11,873 nucleotides of DNA from Methanoregula sp. (GTDB lineage: Archaea > Halobacteriota > Methanomicrobia > Methanomicrobiales > Methanospirillaceae). Every line of letters begins with the position of its first letter. Position 1 is the stretch's first letter. Positions 7,267 through 11,873 of this stretch are shown here, one piece after another. The stretch is taken from the NCBI GenBank assembly GCA_028705545.1, contig JAQWDG010000038.1, positions 1 to 11,873 on the forward strand, written 5' to 3'. A program made the translations under genes and the position numbers. A model generated the notes under the pieces. That model worked only from the letters and a program-made list of their open reading frames with translations, did no database searches and was not told the DNA's origin.

Positions 7267-7679
7267 ACAGCACCCCCATCACCACCGGCGTTTTGCCCGC
7301 GACACAGGATCTCCCGGATACCGTCGCGGGTAATTTCGAACTGCTGGAACTGCCGTGAGGGAATCGAGATCCAGACTTCGAACCGGGAAGCCAGAAGGCC
7401 GGAAGGAAGCTGTAAAAAGAATTTCTTCATCCGCCCCATCTCATCCCGGCAGAACTCCTCGGCATCACTCAGCGAGACAAGGGGACGAAGGGAGATCTTC
7501 AGTTTCACCATCACATTGTCAATGGTCCCATCGTCCAGTTCCTTGCGTGCGGTCAGGTTGTAGGGGATGTACCGCGAAGTCCGGACAATGTCGCTGACTA
7601 TCATCGGCTCGTAGCCCAGGCTGAGCAGGATGTTTCCCGCCTGTTGCTCCAGAACATGGAAGCGGTGGACGGCACTCAT
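7263..7679 (-). CDS. Tandem paralogue 2 of an unknown family (IREI type)
   Basis: 138 aa from ATG 7679. Recognisable by LSLGYEPMIVS (19-29), NLTARKELDDG...VMVKLK (41-60) and RFEVWISIPSRQFQQFEI (99-116) followed by TRDGIREI, matching positions in its two neighbours. A longer open frame exists up to 7766, but ATG 7679 overlaps the previous stop as ATGA and has GGGGGTGC 4 nt upstream, and the extra N-terminal part shows no relation to the paralogues. The protein ends in DGGAV, whose codons form the ribosome binding site of the next gene. Function unknown. A degenerate nuclease-like fold is an inference only. Confidence 0.78.
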   Translation of the reverse strand: MSAVHRFHVLEQQAGNILLSLGYEPMIVSDIVRTSRYIPYNLTARKELDDGTIDNVMVKLKISLRPLVSLSDAEEFCRDEMGRMKKFFLQLPSGLLASRFEVWISIPSRQFQQFEITRDGIREILCRGQNAGGDGGAV

Positions 7680-8080
7680 GCCGCACCCCCGGAGTGCGAT
7701 GCTACGGATCGGTACAGCGAGCGTTTCGGGATCTCCCGGATGCTGTCCCTCATGACCTCGAAGCACCGGAATCCGTAGGTCAGCGAGTAGATCCAGATCT
7801 CGTAATGATACCCGGCTTCCCCGATGTGGCGGGCGATGTGCTTGCGGAACTGCGAAAGGTCAATGCCGCATTTCTGCATGACCATATCGACCGTTGAGGG
7901 GAGATGGGAGAATTTACGGATGCGGATGAACCGTTTCTCGCCGGAATCCCGCTCCGCGACAAGGTGGGCCGGCGGCTGGTTCTTGTTTAAACCGGGCGGG
8001 ATGACCTGGACCCGGTAACCATGCACCCTGCGGAGCTCGCGGGCCCCGTCCTCGATGAGCGTTCCGCGACGGCTGGTCAT
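7676..8080 (-). CDS. Tandem paralogue 1 of an unknown family (IREI type)
   Basis: 134 aa. The N-terminal helix DGARELRRVHGYRVQVIPPG (11-30) leads into HLVAERDSGEKRFIRIRKFS (39-58), then a helical part with CGIDLSQFRKHI, then YHYEIWIYSLTYGFRCFEVM (91-110) and RDSIREI. The helix - GY - hVAxxxxGxxxFIRIRK pattern resembles PD-(D/E)xK nuclease-fold proteins in which the catalytic Asp and the ExK have been replaced (here His and RIRK), suggesting a non-catalytic nucleic-acid-binding version; this needs a structure search. The start overlaps the previous stop as ATGA; GGGAGGTG upstream is the ribosome binding site. The C-terminus SGGAA encodes the next ribosome binding site. Confidence 0.78.
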   Translation of the reverse strand: MTSRRGTLIEDGARELRRVHGYRVQVIPPGLNKNQPPAHLVAERDSGEKRFIRIRKFSHLPSTVDMVMQKCGIDLSQFRKHIARHIGEAGYHYEIWIYSLTYGFRCFEVMRDSIREIPKRSLYRSVASHSGGAA

Positions 8081-8445
8081 GATGCAGCACCTCCCTTGTG
8101 CGGCGTAAGTATTTCCGGTTCCGGTACATCTCCCGGGACCTCGAAGAGAATGCAGGAGACGTCTTCGCCGAGCGCAACCGCGATGAACCGGTCGCGGGGG
8201 AGCATGTACCGGACACTGCCGACCGAGATAATGACGGCCCGGCCCGAGGGATTGAGGGAAACCAAGCCGGATGCGACCGGGTTACCGGACGGGTCCGGGT
8301 TTTTCTGCAGCAGGGGGATGGTCTCTCCGACAAACAGTAGCATCCCCATATCTTCTGGGCGGATGAAATACGATTTGTCCCAGATCCGGATGTGGACATA
8401 GCCGTCGCTCCCGGTCAGCACGATACCGGCGGAGAAATGGCTCAT
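8077..8445 (-). CDS. Beta-rich protein with an internal duplication, unknown function
   Basis: 122 aa, no family recognised. Two halves look alike: VHIRIWDKSYFIRPEDM then LLFVGETIPLL (residues about 17-46), and VIISVGSVRYMLPRDRF then VALGEDVSCIL (about 71-100). Each reads as strand - strand - (R/P)-(P/R)-(E/D) turn - strand - strand, so the protein is probably a pseudo-dimer of a small beta unit. ATG 8445 overlaps the stop of the preceding 43-aa gene (ATGA) and has GGAGGAT upstream. The tail HKGGAAS encodes the ribosome binding site of the next gene. The position suggests a structural or accessory role in the replication operon. Confidence 0.78.
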   Translation of the reverse strand: MSHFSAGIVLTGSDGYVHIRIWDKSYFIRPEDMGMLLFVGETIPLLQKNPDPSGNPVASGLVSLNPSGRAVIISVGSVRYMLPRDRFIAVALGEDVSCILFEVPGDVPEPEILTPHKGGAAS

Positions 8446-8573
8446 ACTGATCCTCCCGCCAGCCTGCCTCCTTCAGTGAGGAATTTAAAGATGGAAATAG
8501 AAGTATCTATGGCAGTCTCACGGCGTGACTGGGTAAGTTTTGTTTGTGAGCTGCCACTGGTTATTGCGTGCAT
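8442..8573 (-). CDS. 43-aa small protein of the replication operon
   Basis: Short ORF from ATG 8573. The peptide opens MHAITSGSSQTKLTQSRRET, continues with a hydrophobic stretch IDTSISIFKFL and ends GGRLAGGSV. It has the best ribosome binding site in the window (AGGAGGT, 3 nt before ATG), overlaps the preceding small gene by 13 bp, and its TGA overlaps the next ATG. The context strongly favours translation. Function unknown. Confidence 0.65.
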   Translation of the reverse strand: MHAITSGSSQTKLTQSRRETAIDTSISIFKFLTEGGRLAGGSV

Positions 8574-8716
8574 GATACCTCCTCTTTTGTGACGATCTTC
8601 CAGCGCCCGTGTTCAACCATCTTCTTCCCGATGCCATAGAAGCCGGACCGCTTCTCGTAGGCTTCCACGGCTTCCTGCGTTACCCGCAGGGGTTCGCGAT
8701 TTATTGTGTTCTGCAT
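8561..8716 (-). CDS. 51-aa small protein, first clear gene of the replication operon
   Basis: ORF from ATG 8716 with GGTGA (8721-8725) 4 nt upstream, a typical archaeal ribosome binding site. The peptide reads MQNTINREPLRVTQEAVEAY at its start, then EKRSGFYGIGKKMVEHGRWK and IVTKEEVSCTQ. It is charged, with a predicted helix followed by a short strand; a small nucleic-acid-binding protein is possible but no motif proves it. It overlaps the next small gene by 13 bp, and all genes down to 6666 follow without gaps. Confidence 0.65.
   Translation of the reverse strand: MQNTINREPLRVTQEAVEAYEKRSGFYGIGKKMVEHGRWKIVTKEEVSCTQ
8577..8583 (-). promoter_or_regulatory. Consensus Shine-Dalgarno AGGAGGT
   Basis: Reads AGGAGGT on the minus strand, fully complementary to the ACCTCCT end of 16S rRNA, 3 nt before ATG 8573. 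It lies inside the end of the preceding ORF, supporting coupled translation. Confidence 0.7.
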
Positions 8717-8732
8717 GTTTTCACCGACTTTG

Positions 8733-8825
8733 TTAAGTTGTGTTCAGCCACATTCCCCAATTGTTGAAACGTTCTTTTTCCCTCGTGTCACGCAAAGCAA
8801 CGGCTATCATCCGGTCAGATGCCAC
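8733..8825 (-). CDS. Doubtful 30-aa ORF upstream of the operon
   Basis: GTG 8825 opens a 30-codon frame whose peptide (from the internal Met) reads MIAVALRDTREKERFNNWG, ending MWLNTT, which looks protein-like. GGAG lies too close to the GTG for a normal ribosome binding site. It ends 16 bp before the 51-aa gene. Could be a leader peptide or chance. Confidence 0.22.
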   Translation of the reverse strand: MASDRMIAVALRDTREKERFNNWGMWLNTT

Positions 8826-8896
8826 TCTCCTCGAAACGGCAGGTGGCCTATCGGATCAAAGCAATAAGCGGATCACGGTTAACGATTGCCTGAAAT

Positions 8897-9139
8897 CTAC
8901 AGACTATCACCAAAAAAAGTAAAGAGCGAGAATATCGGGGAGTGGTTGCCTGTCAGCCGGCAGCACTGGCCCGTGTTCTTCTTACATCCTTTTCCGGACG
9001 CCAAGCTGTTCATCCTGACCCGGCTCTTTTGCAATGCAACCGGTTCGGGCCGACGGATCAGGGCCGTGATCTTCGTCGTGATCGAAGCCACTGCGGTCTT
9101 TATCCGGCTGCCCGCCTTTTGGAGGAAGTCCAACAGCAT
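8897..9139 (-). CDS. Possible 80-aa basic protein
   Basis: ATG 9139 opens an 80-codon frame: MLLDFLQKAGSRIKTAVASI, then TTKITALIRRPEPVALQKSR, a Lys/Cys-containing part KGCKKNTGQCC and a hydrophobic tail. Third codon positions are mostly G or C, as in the GC-rich genes next door, which favours this strand over the overlapping plus-strand frames. TTTAAA at 9167-9172 lies about 30 bp upstream, fitting a nearly leaderless start. No family recognised. It is 180 bp before the 51-aa gene and on the same strand, so it may head the operon. The frame also extends upstream to 9259, but that part looks less like coding DNA. Confidence 0.42.
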   Translation of the reverse strand: MLLDFLQKAGSRIKTAVASITTKITALIRRPEPVALQKSRVRMNSLASGKGCKKNTGQCCRLTGNHSPIFSLFTFFGDSL

Positions 9140-9166
9140 TGTAATTGTTTTATAAATTCGCAGTTG

Positions 9167-9172
9167 TTTAAA
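9167..9172 (-). promoter_or_regulatory. TATA-like box for the leftward 80-aa ORF
   Basis: TTTAAA centred about 30 bp upstream of ATG 9139, the expected distance for an archaeal promoter giving a very short leader. A second AT box (9148-9157) is too close to the ATG to serve it. Confidence 0.35.
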
Positions 9173-9281
9173 GTGTTTTCTGAACCAGCGGGTTACATGG
9201 GCGCTTTTTGTCGTACACGTGTAACACAATTGGCAGATTTTACTGCACCAGAATGCCAAGCGCGGCTGGAATTATTGAGAA

Positions 9282-9380
9282 ATGGAAAAGCAATACTTTG
9301 AATTTTTCAGTCAAGTACCAGAGGGTGCGGGAGGTGCCGCAAATTTTGTGAAGTCATTAATGCGAGTGGATGGCAAGTAG
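9282..9380 (+). CDS. Doubtful 32-aa ORF
   Basis: ATG 9282 to TAG 9380. The peptide opens MEKQYFEFFSQVPEGAGGAA and ends NFVKSLMRVDGK. The composition is protein-like and an in-frame TGA lies just upstream of the ATG, but there is no clear ribosome binding site or TATA box. It ends 41 bp before the membrane-protein gene on the same strand. Could be a small partner, a gene remnant or chance. Confidence 0.28.
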   Translation: MEKQYFEFFSQVPEGAGGAANFVKSLMRVDGK

Positions 9381-9395
9381 AAAGGTAAAAACGGA

Positions 9396-9402
9396 TATAT
9401 AT
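9396..9402 (+). promoter_or_regulatory. TATA box of the membrane-protein gene
   Basis: TATATAT centred 23 bp before ATG 9422, preceded by the A-rich GTAAAAACGG. This spacing is typical for leaderless archaeal transcripts. AAGGGAT (9405-9411) could alternatively act as a weak ribosome binding site. Confidence 0.5.
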
Positions 9403-9421
9403 CGAAGGGATAATTTTAGAT

Positions 9422-10387
9422 ATGGTCTTTGGGAAGAATTTTTTGAAGTCTATTACTTCATTCTTTCCAGATCGAGAAAAAGTTCTTGAAGAGATTGAAG
9501 ATTTGAAGGTAACTTGCGAACTTGAAACGGCGAAGATCGGGTTCGGTTTTTTGTTTATTGTTGTTTCAGCATACGGGCTTCATAATTTGGTTACTCCAAT
9601 AATCCCAGAAATGCCATCCTGGGGTTTTACATTACTCTTTTCATTACTTTTCAGCTTGTTGATGTTTGGTCTTAATTTAACGATCAATGGATTAACTTCG
9701 AACGCTGCCAGAAACAAAAAATTCCAAGATGGAGTAAATAGAAAATTAGAGGCTTTAATCTCAAGAGGAACTCCACCAGAGAATATCCAAGAAGCTGAGG
9801 AAACTATGACTTCCCAAGAGAAAAGTAACAAATTTGGTGAGACACTCATAAAAATAGGATTTGCAGTTTTCATAGTAGTTTATATCATTTGGTTTGTCTG
9901 GACAATGAGCCAGCATTCGAATGATTCGCAATATATTACAACGGCCATTCTTGCAATTCCAACATTAGTTGTTGCAGTGGTCACGTACATGTACGTTTTA
10001 TTGACAAGGGATCTTGTAAAAATTAACCAAGATCTTGTCAATGCCCAAAAACAGCCAATATTTTCACTTGATATTGAAAATAGGGAAGGATGCCGTGTTG
10101 TTAACCTGTGGAATACCGGAGAAGTCGCAAGAAATGTTACGATTATCTTTACTGCCAATTGGGATTTTCAACAGCCTTCAATTAATCTCCTCTCTCTGAA
10201 GCGAGATTCGCAATGTGAATTATTGGATAATATAAGTCAAATTTTAGGCAATGGTCATATTTGGACGGTAACGGTTGACTATGAAAACATTTTCTCGCAA
10301 CATTTCCATGAAGTTTTCCCACTATCTAATGAGAAGTTGCAATCTCTGGGAACCACTCGAATAATAATACCTGGTGGAGTGCTATAA
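9422..10387 (+). CDS. Four-helix membrane protein with C-terminal beta domain
   Basis: 321 aa, family not recognised. Hydrophobic segments at about 39-59, 67-89, 143-163 and 171-195 suggest four transmembrane helices in two hairpins, separated by a charged loop (about 95-138). Residues 1-38 are charged and probably cytoplasmic. After the last helix comes a soluble domain (about 210-321) with a beta pattern, including CRVVNLWNTGEVARNVTIIF, which resembles C-terminal sensor-like domains of other small membrane proteins. The gene is AT-rich, unlike the replication operon and integrase, so it is probably cargo. A leaderless promoter lies just upstream. Placement beside the integrase and AT-rich composition suit a defence or exclusion gene, but no motif shows this. 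Confidence 0.8.
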   Translation: MVFGKNFLKSITSFFPDREKVLEEIEDLKVTCELETAKIGFGFLFIVVSAYGLHNLVTPIIPEMPSWGFTLLFSLLFSLLMFGLNLTINGLTSNAARNKKFQDGVNRKLEALISRGTPPENIQEAEETMTSQEKSNKFGETLIKIGFAVFIVVYIIWFVWTMSQHSNDSQYITTAILAIPTLVVAVVTYMYVLLTRDLVKINQDLVNAQKQPIFSLDIENREGCRVVNLWNTGEVARNVTIIFTANWDFQQPSINLLSLKRDSQCELLDNISQILGNGHIWTVTVDYENIFSQHFHEVFPLSNEKLQSLGTTRIIIPGGVL

Positions 10388-10415
10388 GAGGTTGAATTTC
10401 ATCGTCGAGCAACTA

Positions 10416-10439
10416 GGTTATGGGGGAATTCGTATAACC
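10416..10439. terminator. Stem-loop between convergent genes
   Basis: GGTTAT (10416-10421) pairs with ATAACC (10434-10439); GGGGG (10422-10426) can alternatively pair with the CCCCC starting at 10438. It lies between the ends of the membrane-protein gene and the convergent integrase and may stop transcription in both directions. Confidence 0.45.
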
Positions 10440-10445
10440 CCCCGT

Positions 10446-10452
10446 AAAAAAA
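10446..10452 (-). terminator. Oligo-T tract after the integrase
   Basis: Seven T residues on the minus strand directly after the TAA of the integrase, typical of archaeal termination; the stem-loop lies just beyond. Confidence 0.5.
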
Positions 10453-11685
10453 TTATAATTCCCCTTTCCTCTTCATCTCCGCAATCCTTTCATCAATCAG
10501 CTGCCGCAGAATATCCGGGTTGTCCCTGAGGACGCTCTGCTGGATTCCCTCATCGGTATCGATCACAACATCGGAAAGATGCTGGCCGCACGAGAAACAG
10601 TAGTTTGAGGTGGGAGGATTGATCTTCCGGCAGTGCGGGCACTGGATCGGTTCCAGCCGTGATGTTGCATTTCCGTTATCCACGACAGTTATCCCGTAGG
10701 ATTTGAGCATCGCAGAATCGATATCCTGCCCGGTGAGATGGGCGTAGGTCCGGAACATATCGGTGCTGATGTTGCCCCACATCATGAGCTTGATCACGCT
10801 TTCCGGTACTTGTTCCTTGATGAGATGCGTGATACGGCTGTGCCGGAAGATGTGGGGTGTGACATGTTTCTCAATGCCCGCATGCCTGGCAATAACCTTG
10901 AGATGCTTGTTGATGGTCGCATGGATGAGAGGTTTGCCATGCACGTTCACGAAGACCAGCGCGTTCCCGCTCGGGTCCGGTTTGTAGCAGGCCCGCCACT
11001 GTGCCAGGTATTCGTTTGCCATTATGAGCCGGACGTACCGGGGCATGTTGGTCTTGAAGTTCACGTTCGCAATGACACCGTATTTATCGAACGTGAGATC
11101 GCCCCAGGTCATGGTCCCGATCTCGCCAATGCGGAACCCTCCTTCGTACAGCGTCATGATGAGAGCCCGTTCCACGGGGCGGGTGCACGCTTTGATCATC
11201 GCGGTGATCTCGTCCGGTGTCAGCAAGTCGGCGGCCACCTTGGTCATAGGATCCTTGGCGGGTATCCGGAGTTTGCGGAGCTTGGTCTCGCTGAGATCTG
11301 AATACTTGTTCTCAATCATCCAGAGGTAGAACTGTTTGAGGATGGCAACGAAATCGCTGATCGTGTTCTGCTTGAATGGGCGCTCACGGCTGCTCTTTGC
11401 ATTTCTCAATTCTGGAATCGCGGCGTAGAGATCACCGATGGTGTTGCTTGAAAACGGCCCGATGAACCGGCGCCAGCCCACGAGAGTAAACGTGAGTTTG
11501 TTCGCCCGCCCGGTGCTGATGTTCTTGCAGGACCGGAGTTCCGAGACGAATTCCCGGATCTGGGCAGCGTCAGCCTGGGTGAGGGTGAATTTCTCAAGGG
11601 CGTGCCTGATTGAATTTTCTGCCAGTTCATTCCTCATTGGATGGAAAGTACTGGCTGGAAGTACTTGAGCGACTGGGTAAGTCAT
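10453..11685 (-). CDS. Tyrosine integrase with C-terminal zinc ribbon
   Basis: Phage/XerC-D type site-specific recombinase that would insert and excise the element at the tRNA gene. An N-terminal SAM-like core-binding domain covers about 20-135. Catalytic residues: Arg185 (EGGFRIGEI), Lys211 (NFKTNMPR), His278 and Arg281 (HIFRHSR), Trp303 probably in the His/Trp position, and nucleophile Tyr314 (FRTYAHL). A zinc ribbon follows (C349/C352 and C363/C366), as in many methanogen integrases, then an acidic helical tail ending at residue 410. All key residues are present, so it should be active. The gene is intact and not split by integration (unlike SSV-type integrases). It starts at ATG 11685 with TTTTTAAA about 27 bp upstream and no ribosome binding site, hence probably leaderless. 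A later Met17 is possible. Confidence 0.95.
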   Translation of the reverse strand: MTYPVAQVLPASTFHPMRNELAENSIRHALEKFTLTQADAAQIREFVSELRSCKNISTGRANKLTFTLVGWRRFIGPFSSNTIGDLYAAIPELRNAKSSRERPFKQNTISDFVAILKQFYLWMIENKYSDLSETKLRKLRIPAKDPMTKVAADLLTPDEITAMIKACTRPVERALIMTLYEGGFRIGEIGTMTWGDLTFDKYGVIANVNFKTNMPRYVRLIMANEYLAQWRACYKPDPSGNALVFVNVHGKPLIHATINKHLKVIARHAGIEKHVTPHIFRHSRITHLIKEQVPESVIKLMMWGNISTDMFRTYAHLTGQDIDSAMLKSYGITVVDNGNATSRLEPIQCPHCRKINPPTSNYCFSCGQHLSDVVIDTDEGIQQSVLRDNPDILRQLIDERIAEMKRKGEL

Positions 11686-11708
11686 AGAAAAGTTTCTGAA
11701 ATAATGGC

Positions 11709-11716
11709 TTTAAAAA
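11709..11716 (-). promoter_or_regulatory. TATA box of the integrase gene
   Basis: TTTTTAAA on the minus strand, centred 27 bp before ATG 11685, consistent with a leaderless archaeal transcript. It lies between the tRNA 3' end and the integrase, so it belongs to the element. Confidence 0.55.
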
Positions 11717-11747
11717 GGAAACTGAAGCATCGAACTTCGCGTCCAGA

Positions 11748-11830
11748 TGCGAGAAGCAGGAGTCGAACCTGCGAACCCCTTCGGGAACGGATCTTGAGTC
11801 CGCCTCTGTTGGCCACTTAGATATTCTCGC
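11748..11830 (-). tRNA. tRNA-Leu (anticodon CAA), probable attachment site
   Basis: Class II tRNA on the minus strand. The acceptor stem GCGAGAA/TTCTCGC has 7 perfect pairs; the D arm is TCT/AGA with loop AAGTGGCCAAC. The anticodon stem GCGGA/TCCGT encloses the loop CTCAAGA with anticodon CAA. A long variable arm with CCC/GGG follows, then T arm GCAGG TTCGACT CCTGC. The discriminator base is A; CCA is not encoded; there is no intron. The integrase lies 63 bp beyond its 3' end on the same strand, the usual arrangement when the tRNA 3' part is the attachment site. Confidence 0.92.
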
Positions 11831-11860
11831 GCTTTTTTGTGGGAGTATGTTGGCAACTGA

Positions 11861-11870
11861 AATACATAAG
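11861..11870 (-). promoter_or_regulatory. Probable TATA box of tRNA-Leu
   Basis: CTTATGTATT on the minus strand, 31-40 bp before the tRNA 5' end, placing transcription start a few bases before the mature end. Confidence 0.4.
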
Positions 11871-11873
11871 GTA

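Larger units (their letters stand above)
9140..9421. other. Divergent intergenic region
   Basis: Lies between the leftward 80-aa ORF and the rightward membrane-protein gene. It holds TATA-like boxes for both directions (9167-9172 leftward, 9396-9402 rightward), the 10-bp palindrome TACACGTGTA (9214-9223) and a doubtful 32-aa ORF. GTTAC (9192-9196) and GTAAC (9221-9225) flank the palindrome as an inverted pair. A shared operator is possible. Confidence 0.4.

Noticed and set aside
6853..7563. Plus-strand frame of 236 codons opposite the paralogue genes
   Set aside because: The minus strand has overlapping genes with ribosome binding sites and shared motifs; this frame crosses three of them and has no recognisable pattern.
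8930..8940. GCGAGAATATC, identical to the first 11 bases of the tRNA-Leu
   Set aside because: It matches the 5' end rather than the 3' end used for integration, does not continue into tRNA sequence, and an 11-base match to some part of a tRNA is not unexpected in 12 kb.
8942..9301. Plus-strand frame of 119 codons opposite the 80-aa ORF
   Set aside because: No ribosome binding site or TATA box; third-position G+C favours the minus strand over much of its length. Not fully excluded.
10738..11301. Plus-strand frame of 187 codons
   Set aside because: Antisense shadow of the integrase, whose catalytic residues are all in the minus frame.

Overview
The window looks like the right-hand part of an integrated mobile element in a methanogenic archaeon, most likely Methanomicrobiales (Methanoregula, Methanospirillum or Methanosphaerula-like). 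The archaeal assignment rests on TATA-type boxes about 23-28 bp before several start codons (leaderless-style promoters), GGTGA/GGAGGT ribosome binding sites, oligo-T tracts after stop codons, an archaeal tRNA-Leu without an encoded CCA, and an AEP-family primase. The genus is a guess from protein style and was not checked by a search.

Layout, left to right. (1) 64-1509: a DUF4062 + GHKL-ATPase + winged-helix protein whose reading frame is open to the left edge. (2) 1510-1803: gene-free DNA with helically phased TGRGACA repeats, three GGGGCC blocks, an inverted repeat and a perfect 16-bp hairpin. (3) About 1804-3504: two AT-rich rightward genes, both with a HEPN-type R-x4-H motif, forming a likely RNase, toxin or defence pair. 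(4) 8716-3514, leftward: a compact operon of eight genes. The first seven overlap one another (4-13 bp): two very small proteins, a duplicated beta-rich protein, three tandem paralogues and a 79-aa protein. After a 50-bp gap follows a 1033-aa primase-helicase replication protein. (5) 8717-9421: poorly coding DNA with a possible 80-aa leftward gene, two doubtful mini-ORFs and divergent promoters. (6) 9422-10387: an AT-rich four-helix membrane protein with a C-terminal beta domain. (7) 11685-10453, leftward: a tyrosine integrase with a zinc ribbon. (8) 11830-11748, leftward: tRNA-Leu(CAA), the probable attachment site.

How it fits together. The integrase lies directly downstream of the tRNA 3' end, so the element should extend leftwards from the tRNA. 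The primase-helicase would replicate the excised circle. The most striking feature is a cluster of ten exact TTACAGCA/TGCTGTAA octamers in both orientations. They lie inside the replication gene, exactly where it encodes a low-complexity linker between the helicase part and the C-terminal zinc fingers. This resembles the iteron origin inside lambda gene O and is the best candidate for the element's replication origin. The AT-rich genes (HEPN pair, membrane protein) differ in composition from the GC-rich replication operon and look like separately acquired cargo, plausibly defensive. No second attachment site is visible, so the left end of the element probably lies outside the window.
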